This document shows positions 44,101 through 53,061 of a stretch of DNA of 64,000 bases, one piece after another (within the stretch, counting starts at the first letter, position 1; each line of letters opens with the position of its first letter). The DNA is from RAM1 sp050247515. GTDB lineage: Bacteria; Pseudomonadota; Gammaproteobacteria; Burkholderiales; Burkholderiaceae_C. Below the pieces are notes generated by a model that was not told the DNA's origin, ran no database searches, and saw nothing but the letters and a program-made list of their open reading frames with translations. The translations under genes were made by a program, and so were the position numbers. The stretch is taken from positions 124,001-188,000 of the forward strand of contig JBFWUB010000001.1 in the NCBI GenBank assembly GCA_050247515.1. Reading direction: 5' to 3'.

Positions 44101-47100
44101 CACGCTCAGGTTGGCCACCGTGCCGCCGGTGCGCGTGGGCGCGTCGTTGACCGCCGTGACCGTGATGCTGCTGCTGGCCGTGGCCGTGCTGAAGGCGGTC
44201 GAACCGCCGTTCGTGCTGGTGGATGCGGTATCCCCGGCTGCACCGCTGATGCGGTCCCAGGCACGGAAGGTGATGCCCCCCGTGACCGTGCCGTTCCAGT
44301 GGGCGTTGGGCACGAAGCGCACGCGCGTGTTGGCGTCGGCGGCCAGCAGGCGTGCCGTGGTGTCGCTGGGCGTCCCGAAGGCGGTCCAGTTCGTGCCGTT
44401 GTTGGTGGTGTATTGCCAGGCGCCGTTGGTGTTGTCCACCGCCGTTACGGCGATGCCCCTGAGCGCACCGCTGTTGCCGTCGGTGACCTGGCCTGCAATC
44501 AGCGTGGACACCAGCGTGCCGGCGTTGCTGGCCGCGTCCTCGTCCATCCCTGCCAGGTTGGCCGCGCCCGCCAGCACCGGCGCCTGGTTGGTGGTGCTGA
44601 TCGTGACCGTCAGGCTTTCGCTCAGGGTGTCTTGCCCGCCATTGGCTGTGCCGCCCGTGTCCTGCACGCTCCAGCTGAAGGTCTGCGGCCCGCCTGTGGC
44701 ATTGGCCGCTGCCTTGAACTGCATGCCCTGCAGCTGGGCCAGCGTGTAGGTGGTGCCCGCCGTGACCACCGTGGTGCCATCCGCCAGCACCACATCGCCC
44801 AGCGTGCCCGCAGGCACCGCCGTGACGGTGAGGGTCAGTGTCTGGCCCGCCTCGTCCGCACCGCCGCCGTTGCCATAGGCCAGCGCGCCCAGGCCCAGCG
44901 AGGTCGTGCCGGAATTTTCCAGCACGCTCAGGTTGGCCACTGTGCCACCCGTGCGCGTGGGCGCGTCGTTGACCGCCGTGACCGTGATGCTGCTGCTGGC
45001 CGTGGCCGTGCTGAAGGCGGTCGCGCCACCGTTCGTGCTGGCGTCGGCCGTACCACCCACCACACCGCTGGTGCGGTCCCAGGCGCGGAAGGTGATGCCC
45101 CCCGTGACCGTGCCGTTCCAGTGGGCGTTGGGCACGAAGCGCACCCGCGTGTTGGCGTCCGCCGCCAGCAGGCGTGCAGTCGTGTCGCTGGGCGTGCCAA
45201 AGGCCGTCCAGCTTGTGCCGTTGTTGGTGGTGTACTGCCAGGCGCCGTTGCTGTTGTCCACCGCCGTGACCGCAATGCCCCGGGACGCATTGGCGTTGCC
45301 ATCCGTCACCTGCCCCGCGATCAGCGTGGACACCAGCGTGCCGGTGTTGCTGGCCGCGTCTTCGTCAATGCCCGCCAGGTTGGCCGCGCCCGCCAGCACC
45401 GGCGCCTGGTTGGCCGTGCTGATGGTGACGTCCAGGCTCTGGATCAGTGTGTCAACGCCGCCGTTGGCCGTGCCGCCGTTGTCGGCCACCGTCCAGCTGA
45501 ACGCCAGCGGGCCGCCGTTGGCGCCCGCCGCCGCCTTGAACTGCATGCCCTGCAACTGCGCCAGGGTGTAGCTGGTGCCCGCGGTCACCACCGTGGTGCC
45601 ATCGCCCAGCACGATGTCACCCAGCGTCGCCAAGGGCACCGCCGTCACCGTGTAGATAAAGGTCTGGCCGGCCTCGTCGGCGCCGCCGCCCGCGCCATAG
45701 GCCAGGCCGGCCAGGCCCAGCGTGGTGGTGCCCGAGTTCTCCAGCACGCTCAGGTTGGCCACCGTGCCCCCCGTGCGCACCGGCGCATCGTTGACCGCCG
45801 TGACCGTGAGGCTGGCGTTGGCCGTGGCCGCGCTGAAGGCGCTGGCGCCGCCGTGGCTGCTGGTGTCCGCGGTGGCGCCGGCCGTGCCGCTGGTGCGGTC
45901 CCAGGCACGCAGCGTGATGGCGTTGGCCAGCGTGCCGTTCCAGTCGGCGTTGGGCACAAAGCGCAGCCGGGTGTTGGCGTCGGCTGCCAGCAGCAGCGCC
46001 GACGCGTCGCTCACGGCGCCCACCGCCGTCCAGGCCGTGCCGCCGTCGGTGGAGTACTGCCAGCTGCCGTTGGCGGTGTTCGTGGCGGTGATGGCAATGC
46101 CGGTCAGCGCGCTGCTGTTGCCGTCGGTGACCTGCCCGGCCACCAGGGCCGACACCAGCGTGCCGTTGTTGCTGACCGCGTCTTCCAGGATGGCGCCGAA
46201 CGCATTGGCCCCGGCCAGCACCGGCGCCTGGTTGGCGGTGCTGATCGTGACCTGAAGGCTCTCGCCAGCCAGCGTGTCCGCGCCGTCATTGGCCGTGCCT
46301 GCGCTGTCGCGCACGCTCCAGGCGAAGGTCTGCGGGCCGCCAGTGGTGTTGGCCGCCGCCTTGAACTGCATGCCCTGCAACTGCGCCAAGGTGTAAGTTG
46401 TGCCTGCGGTGACCACCGTGGTGCCGTTGGCCAGCACGATGTCGCCCAGCGTCGCCGCCGGCACCGCCGTCACGGTATAGGTGAAGGTCTGGCCCGACTC
46501 GTCCGCGCCGCCGCCCGCGCCGTAGGCCAGAGCCCCCAGGCCCAGCGAGGTGGTGCCCGAGTTCTCCAGCACGCTCAGGTTGGCCACCGTGCCGCCGGTG
46601 CGCACCGGTGCGTCGTTGACCCCAGTCACCGTAATGCTGGCGCTGGCCGTGGCCGCGCTGAAGGCGGTGCCGCCGCCGTTGGCGCTGGTGTCCGCCGTGC
46701 CGCCCGCGCTGCCGCTGGTGCGGTCCCAGGCCCGCAGGGTCAGGCCGTTGGTGACGGTGCCGGCCCAGTCGGCGTTGGGCACAAAGCGCACGCGGGTGTT
46801 GGCGTCGGCGGCCAGCAGGCGCGCGGCGGCGTCGCTGGGCGCGCCAAACGCCGTCCAGGTCGTTGCGCCGTCGGTGGTGTATTGCCAGCTTCCGTGGGTG
46901 TTGTCCACCGCCGTCACCGCCATGCCCGACAGCGCGCCGCTGTTGCCGTCGCTGATCTGGCCCGAGACCAGCGCCGACACCAGCGTGCCGCTGTTCGTGG
47001 CGGCGTCCTCCAGGATCGTGCCCAGGGCGTTGGCGCCGGCCAGCACCGGCGCCTGGTTGGCCGTGCTGATCGTGAGCTGCAGGCTTTCGCTCAGGGTGTC

Positions 47101-50091
47101 CTGCGCGCCGCCGGCCGTGCCGCCGCTGTCGCGCACGCTCCAGCTGAAGGCCTGCGGGCCGCCGGTGGTGCCGGCTGCCGCGCGGAACTGCATGCCCTGC
47201 AACTGCGCCAATGTGTAAGTCGTGCCTGCGGTGACCACCGTGGTGCCGTTGGCCAGCACGATGTCGCCCAAGGTGCCCGCCGGCACGGCGGTCACGGTGA
47301 AGGTCAGGGTCTGTGCGGCCTCGTCGGCGCCGCCGCCATTGCCATACGCCAGCGCACCCAGGCCCAGCGACGTGGTACCGGAGTTCTCCAGCACGGTCAG
47401 GTTGGCCACCGTGCCGCCGGTGCGCACCGGTGTGTCGTTGACCGCCGTGACCGTGACGCCGGCCGACGCCGTGGCGCTGCTGAACGCCGTGTTGCCGCCG
47501 TTGGTGGTGGTGCTGGCCGTGCCGCCCGCCGTGCCGCTGGTGCGGTCCCAGGCGCGAAAGCTCAGGCCCGCGGCCACCGTGCCCGCAAAGTTGGCGGTGG
47601 GCACAAAACGCACGCGGGTCAGGGTGTCGGCCGCCAACAGCAGCGCGTTCGCGCCGGTGGGCGCGCCGATGGCCGTCCAGGCCGTGCCGCCGTCCGTGGA
47701 GTACTGCCAGGCGCCGTTGGCCGAATCCACCGCGGTCACCGCAATGCCCTTGAGCGGCACCGCGTTGGCGTCGGTGATCTGCCCCGCCACGACGTCGCTG
47801 ACCAGCATGCCGGCGGGCGCGGTCGCATCCTCGGTCACCGCGCCCAGGTTGTTGGCCCCGGCCAGCACCGGTGCGACGTTGTACAGCGTGAAGCCCGCCA
47901 CCAGCGCGTCGTTGCCCGCAGGCGCCGTGCGGTGCGCACCCGTGGTGGCCAGCCCGGTGCTGTCGGTCGTGCCCACCACATAAGCTTGCGTGCCGCGCAC
48001 CGCCATGCCACCTGCGGCCATGCCGCTGCCGTAGTAGGTGCCGTACACCAGGTCGGCCGCCCCAGTGCTGGCCGGGTTGATGATGACCAGGAACAGGCTG
48101 GTGGCGCTGTTGGTGGCCTGCACCGCATCGGCCGTGGTGGGGAAATCGCTGGAATTCGTCTGCCCCGTCACCACCACCCGGCCCAAGCCGTCGATGCCCA
48201 CGGCGCGCGGCGCGTTGTCAGACCCGCTGCCCGACAGGAAGGTCGAATACACCAGCGTCGCCGCGCCCGACAGGCTCAGGTCGTACACCTGCAGGTAGCC
48301 TGCGGTGCCGTTGGACGCGGTGGTCTGCAGCGCGCCGGTGGTCGTGGTCAGGCGGTTGGCGCCTGCCACCTGGGTAGTGCCCACCACGTACACCTTGCCC
48401 GACGAGTCCACCGCCACGGCCACCGCCGTATCGGCCAGGTTGGAGCCGATGTAGCTTGAATACAGCACCGAGGCGCCGCTGGCGTTGAGCCGGGCCAGGA
48501 AGCCGTCGGACGTGCCGCCGCGGGTACTGTCGGCGGCGTTGACCGCGTCCAGGTCGCTGGACTCGGTGGTGCCCACGATATAGACGCTGCCCGAAGCATC
48601 CACGGCAATGCCGTTGATGCCGTCGGTGCCGTTGCCGCCGAAGGCCACGTTGTACTGCTGCGCGCCCGATGCGTTGAGCTTGAGGACGAACGCGTCGTCC
48701 GGCCCGCCGCCCAGCAGGCCGCCGAGCAGGCCCCCCAGCCCCGTGGCCCCTGAACCGCGCGAGGCCTGGCCCGCGGCGTACACGTTGTTGGACGCGTCCA
48801 CCGCGATGGCGTTGCCGGTGGTGATGCCCGTCGCCCCCAGCGCCGTGCCGCCGTAGTAGGTGGAAAACACCAGCGCCGTGCCGGCCGCGTTCAGGCGCAG
48901 CACCACGGCGTTCTGCGAGCCCGACAGCGAGGTGTCGATGGCCGCCTCGGTCGGGAAATTGTTCGATTTGGTCCAGCCGGTCACGGCCGCGGCGCCGGTG
49001 GAGTCCACGGCGATGGCGTTGCCCTGGTCGTCACCGGTGCCGCCAATGCGCGTGGCGTAGACGAGCGTGGACAGGTCGGCGCTGTACTTGGCCACGAAGA
49101 TGTCGCCCGAGCCGCCGTTGCCAACCAGCGTGGTCAGCGCGGCCGTGGTGCGCCCGGTGATGTACACCGAGCCGGCCGAATCCACCGCCACGCCCAGGCC
49201 GGTGTCGGCGGCCGAGCCGGCGCTTCCGAAGTAGCTCGCGTAGTCCAGCAGCGGGTCGATGACCAGCTCGCGCGTGGTGTCCCAGGCGCCCAGCGTGAAG
49301 CCGATGCTGCCGTCGGCGTGAATGGCGTAGGCGCTTTGCACGGCCTCGCGCCCGTGGGGGCCGTCCTGCCAGCTCACCGGCGCCTTGAAGCGCAAGGTCT
49401 CGTCGCGCCCGGCCAGCGCCAGCACCAGGTCGCCCTGGGCGTCCACCCGCGCCGACGCAATGCCGTCAAAGCGCAGGCGGATCGCGCCGGCGTTCTGCAC
49501 GGCGTCGGCGCCCGGCGCCACGTTGAAGTCGTATTCCAGCTGGCGCTGCGTGCCGTAGTAGCGCACGTCCACCCCGGCCCAGACATTGCGGTAGGCCACG
49601 GCGTCGTAGTTGGCAATGCCGGTGCGCCAGGCGCTGGCGTCGTTGCCCAGCAGGTAGTTGCTGCGCGCGGCCAGCAGGCCCTGGCCTTCGGCCTGCGCAT
49701 TCAGGTTGGCGCCCACCAGGTTCAGGTGCACGGTGTGCGCCTGCGCGCCCGACGCCAGTGTGATGGCCGCGTTGCCGCCCTACAGCGCGATGTCGTAGCC
49801 GCTGCCGCGCGCCAGAAAGTCGATGCCAGCCTGCGCCTGGCCCGCGTTGGCTTCAAAGTTCAGCGCCACGCCGGCATAGGCAGCGGCCACAGACTGTGGC
49901 GTGCCCGCGTATTCGCCGCTGGCGTCCAGTGTGCGGTGTTCGGCCGCGCCGGCCTGCTGGCCCAGCATCAAGCCGGCCGCGATGTCGGCCGAATACAGGA
50001 TGCGCGGCTCCATGGCTTCGGCCACCGGCCGCGGCGCGTGCGCCGTCTCGTGAGCTGGTGCGTGTTGCCGGGATAAGCGCCGCCACAGCAT
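41122..50091 (-). CDS. Giant LEPR-XLL / SBBP / tandem-repeat surface protein, interrupted by one amber codon
   Basis: About 2,990 codons. The N-terminus starts MLWRRLSRQHAPAHE and carries the LEPR-XLL-like motif MEPRILYSADIAAG. Next is LNFEANAGQAQAGIDFLARGSGY, then a TAG at 49780-49782. In the same frame, SNYLLGNDASAWRTGI and VRYYGTQRQLEYDFNVAPG continue the family pattern. About seven SBBP beta-propeller repeats follow (AVDSAGSVYITGRT type), then seven 274-aa cadherin/Ig-like repeats, a Pro/Ala linker and a C-terminal hydrophobic region (AGVGFGASVIYVLWLIRGG, SALPAWRVLDPLPVL). If the amber is real, translation stops at codon 103; the downstream open frame starts only with a GTG at 49731 lacking a ribosome site. 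The start lies 10 nt after the adaptor stop. It is probably a large adhesin; function is inferred. Confidence 0.8.
42128..47880 (-). repeat. Seven tandem units, 822-bp period, in the giant gene
   Basis: The anchor AGCACCGGCG (one variant) recurs at 42929, 43751, 44573, 45395, 46217, 47042 and 47864. Five of the spacings are exactly 822 bp and one is 825. Each unit encodes about 274 aa, running from APVLAGA through WDRTSG and NDAPVRTGGTVANLSVLENSG to a DTL/SLDVTIS end. Units 4-6 look nearly identical over long stretches, which points to recent duplication. Confidence 0.92.
49780..49782 (-). other. In-frame TAG amber codon in the giant gene
   Basis: On the minus strand the codon after GSGYDIAL is TAG, followed in the same frame by GGNAAITLASGAQAHTVHL. 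Both sides match the usual order of this protein type (FLARGSGY followed by the SNYLLGND block), so this is a nonsense change or sequencing error, not a frameshift or a gene boundary. Confidence 0.85.
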
Positions 50092-50101
50092 GGTCAGCGC
50101 C

Positions 50102-51082
50102 TCAGGGTTTGACGGCGCTGGCCGGCACCCTGGACAGGCCGCCTTCCATGCGCAGCGGCAGGCCGTCGCCCGTCGGCTGCACGCGTGCCGGGGCCGCGCG
50201 CGGGGCTGCGGTGGGAGCAGACGGGGCCGCCGCCGAGCCCAGGTCCGCCTTGCAGCGCAGGCCCGCGGGCAGCGCAAGATTGGCATTGGGCAAGGCCAGC
50301 CGCACCCGGAAGGTGTTGCTCGCGCCGTCCACCAGGCGGTCCACCAGCACCACCCGGGCCAGCCGCGCCGTGGCGCCGGGCAGCTCGGGCGTGATGCTCA
50401 GGCTCATGCCGGTGCGAAGCGTGCCGTACAGCGGCGCGGGCAGCACCACCTCCACGCGCAGCGGGTCCACCACGGCGATGCGGAACACGGCCTTTTCCTC
50501 CACCCGCTCGCCCACCGACAGGTAGCGGTCGGCCACCACGCCGGTGCTGGGGCTGCGGATGGTGCGCAGGGCCAGCTGGGCGCGGCTGAGCTCGGCCTCG
50601 CGCGCGAGGATGTCGCGCTGCTCGCGCGCCTGGACCAGCCGGTTTTCGGCCACGGCGGCTTCGGCGCGCGACTGCTCCAGCGCCTGGGGCGAGATGAACT
50701 GCTGGTCGGCCAGGTCTTTTGCGCGGGCCAGCTTCTGGCGCGCCAGCTCGGCGTTGTTCAGCGCCGCGTTGTATTCGCCGGTGGCCTGGGCGCGGCCGGC
50801 GGCCACCTGGACCGAGGCACGCTCCACGTCGGCGCGCAGCGTGGCCAGCGGCTGGCCGGCCACGACGCGGTCGCCGCGCTCGGCGTGCAGGGATTCAATG
50901 ACGCCCACAACGGGGCTGCCCACATCCGCCACGCGGTGCGGCTCGATCAGGCAGCCCAGCGGCTGCAGGGCCGGCCGCGCAGCCGCAGCAGGGGCCGGCG
51001 CCAGGGGCTGGGCCAGGCTTGGGGCGCACAGACCACACCAGGTCAGCGCCAGGGCGGCGCAGTGAAAGCGTCGTCGGGTCAT
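50102..51082 (-). CDS. HlyD/RND-type periplasmic adaptor protein
   Basis: Exported adaptor of 326 aa. A signal peptide (FHCAALALTWCGLCAPSLAQ) is followed by a lipoyl-like half (ADVGSPVVGVIESLHAERGDRVVAGQPLATL in parts) and a coiled-coil hairpin (ELARQKLARAKDLADQQFISPQALEQ). The second lipoyl half (TIRSPSTGVVADRYLSVGERV) and a beta-barrel follow. The Pro/Ala-rich C-terminal tail is unusual. The ATG at 51082 overlaps the stop of the SecA-like gene (ATGA). No inner-membrane pump or TolC-like gene is adjacent, so it probably serves the export system of this operon. Confidence 0.88.
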   Translation of the reverse strand: MTRRRFHCAALALTWCGLCAPSLAQPLAPAPAAAARPALQPLGCLIEPHRVADVGSPVVGVIESLHAERGDRVVAGQPLATLRADVERASVQVAAGRAQATGEYNAALNNAELARQKLARAKDLADQQFISPQALEQSRAEAAVAENRLVQAREQRDILAREAELSRAQLALRTIRSPSTGVVADRYLSVGERVEEKAVFRIAVVDPLRVEVVLPAPLYGTLRTGMSLSITPELPGATARLARVVLVDRLVDGASNTFRVRLALPNANLALPAGLRCKADLGSAAAPSAPTAAPRAAPARVQPTGDGLPLRMEGGLSRVPASAVKP

Positions 51083-53061
51083 GAAAACTTCTCGCGATCA
51101 AAAATCAATGCGCGTTCCGTTTCCCCGTCGGCGCGGCTCAGGCTCTGGCGATGCTGGCGGCCAGTATAGGCGGCGCACCATTGCGGCCACCATGCGGTGA
51201 GGCGCGCCAGCGGCCCCGGCAGCCGGCCGCTGGCGGCCAGCGCCAGCCAAGCCCGCGGCAGCCAGCGCGCAAACAGCGGGAAATCCAGCGCCAGCATGAC
51301 CCGCACCGTCCCCGGCTCGCCCCGGCGCGCGGCGCGGCCGGTGAACTGGCGGTCAATGCGCGGCGACGCATTGTGCTGGCACAGCACCACATGCAGCCCG
51401 CCCAGCGCGGCTACGCCCTCGCCCAGCACGATGTCGGTGCCGCGCCCGGCCATGCTGGTGGCCACGGTGATGCGCCCGCGCTGCCCGGCCGCGGCCACCA
51501 CCGCCTCCTCGGCCGCGTCCTGGCGCGCATTGAGCACGGCATGCGCGAGGCCCGCCGCCGTGAGCACGGCCGACAGCTGTTCGGACTGCGCCACGGTGTC
51601 GGTGCCCACCAGCACCGGCCGGCCGCTGGCGTGCACGGCGGCCACTTCGGCGGCCACCGCCTGCCACAGCGCGGCGGAGTCGGCCAGCAGCCGCAGCGGC
51701 CACACGCGCCGCTGTGACGGCAGGCGCGTGGGCACGGTCACGGTTTCCAGCCCGTAAACGGCGCGCAGCTCGCCGGCGGACGCGCCGACGGTGCCGCTCA
51801 TGCCGGCCAGGCGCAGGTAGCGGGTGAAAAAGCGCTGGCTGGTGATCTGCGCCACGGCCGCGTTGCGCCCGCTCAGGGTGCAGGCTTCTTTCAGTTCCAC
51901 CAGCTGGTGCAGGCCGCGCGACCAGGCGCGGCCCGGCGCGCCGCGGCCGGTGGTCTCGTCCACGATGGTGACGCGGCCGTCCTGTACCACGTAGTCGCGG
52001 TCGCGCAGCAGGCCGTGCGCGGCCACCAGGGCCAGGCAGACGGTGTCTTCGCGGTGGCGGCGGTTGTTGTGCAGTGCCACGGCCGTATCGGGCCAGCCGG
52101 CCAGCCGCTGCTGGCCCGCGGGCAGCAGGCGCGCGCGGCGGCCACCGGCCAGCAACTCAAAATCGGCGCCTTCGCGCAGGCCCGCGGCGCGGCGCGCGGC
52201 CTCGGCGAGGAAGCCCTGCTCCAGCGCCGAGGCGTCGGCGCGCGACAGGATCAGCGGCACGCCGGCCTCGTCGATCAGCACGGTGTCGGCCTCGTCCACG
52301 ATGGCAAGGCACAGGCCGCGCAGCAGCGGCGCGGCGCCGGCATGGCCGGGCGCCAGCCGGCGGGCGCGCTGCTCCAGGTCGTTCAGCGCCTGCGGGTGGG
52401 CCAGGCCGTCGCGCAGGTAGTCAAACATCAGCTCCCGGGCGGTGCAGTAGGTGACGCTGCGGCCCCAGGCGGCACGGCGCGCGGCCTGGTCCATGGGCTG
52501 CGTGACCGCGCCGCAGCCCAGGCCCAGGGCCGCGAAGAACGGGCCCAACGCCGCCGCGTCCCGCGCGGCCAGGTAGTCATTGGCAGTGATGATGTGCACC
52601 GGTGTGTTTCCCAAGGCGGCCACGGCGGCGGCCAGCGCGATGGCGACGGTTTTTCCTTCGCCGGTAGCCATCTGCGCGAGCCGGCCGTCCAGCAGGATGC
52701 GCGCCGCCATGACCTGAGTGGGGTACGGACGCAAGCCCAGGGTGGATTCAAGCGCCCGCGCGGCCAGCGCAAAGCCTTCGGCCAGCGCGGCGGCGTCCCA
52801 GGGCCGGCCCGACTGGCGCAGCCGCAGGGCCTGCACAGCCCCGGCCAGCGGCAGCCGCGCTGTGGCCGGGGCCAGTGCTTCGACGGCCCGGGCAAAGCTG
52901 GCATACGGCCCTGGCCGCGGTCCACCGGCCAAGGCACGCAGCCAGCGTGCGGCGCGCCGCGGCCAGTGGCGCTGCTGCGCGTCGGCCATACGCTGCGGGT
53001 AGCTGCCCCACACCACGCCCGGCGAGATGCCTGCTTCGAGTGAACTGCCCATGACACTCAT
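51079..53061 (-). CDS. Shortened SecA-like translocase ATPase
   Basis: A SecA paralogue of 660 aa, against about 900 for housekeeping SecA. Motor motifs are complete: Walker A MATGEGKTVAIALA (Lys137), Walker B IVDEADTVLIDEA, MSGTVGAS, the motif V region ITVATSMAGRGTDIVLG, and motif VI RIDRQFTGRAARRGEPG. It ends soon after the second motor domain (ALDFPLF...), so the C-terminal scaffold/two-helix-finger half and the zinc tail are largely missing. The start ATG at 53061 overlaps the M50-HlyD stop (ATGA). I infer a dedicated motor for the giant protein of this operon. Confidence 0.87.
   Translation of the reverse strand: MSVMGSSLEAGISPGVVWGSYPQRMADAQQRHWPRRAARWLRALAGGPRPGPYASFARAVEALAPATARLPLAGAVQALRLRQSGRPWDAAALAEGFALAARALESTLGLRPYPTQVMAARILLDGRLAQMATGEGKTVAIALAAAVAALGNTPVHIITANDYLAARDAAALGPFFAALGLGCGAVTQPMDQAARRAAWGRSVTYCTARELMFDYLRDGLAHPQALNDLEQRARRLAPGHAGAAPLLRGLCLAIVDEADTVLIDEAGVPLILSRADASALEQGFLAEAARRAAGLREGADFELLAGGRRARLLPAGQQRLAGWPDTAVALHNNRRHREDTVCLALVAAHGLLRDRDYVVQDGRVTIVDETTGRGAPGRAWSRGLHQLVELKEACTLSGRNAAVAQITSQRFFTRYLRLAGMSGTVGASAGELRAVYGLETVTVPTRLPSQRRVWPLRLLADSAALWQAVAAEVAAVHASGRPVLVGTDTVAQSEQLSAVLTAAGLAHAVLNARQDAAEEAVVAAAGQRGRITVATSMAGRGTDIVLGEGVAALGGLHVVLCQHNASPRIDRQFTGRAARRGEPGTVRVMLALDFPLFARWLPRAWLALAASGRLPGPLARLTAWWPQWCAAYTGRQHRQSLSRADGETERALIFDREKFS

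Noticed and set aside
42128..47880. CRISPR array
   Set aside because: The repeats are 822 bp, protein-coding and contiguous, without spacers.
44299..48459. 1,386-codon open frame on the plus strand opposite the giant gene
   Set aside because: It is a product of the high-GC tandem repeats read antisense; it is Gly/Arg/His/Ala-rich with no domain, and the minus-strand frame has clear family motifs.
49731..49779. Independent start of a separate giant gene at the GTG at 49731
   Set aside because: No ribosome site is visible, the codon lies inside a conserved domain, and the upstream 103 codons are in the same frame, so one gene with a nonsense codon explains the data better than two genes.
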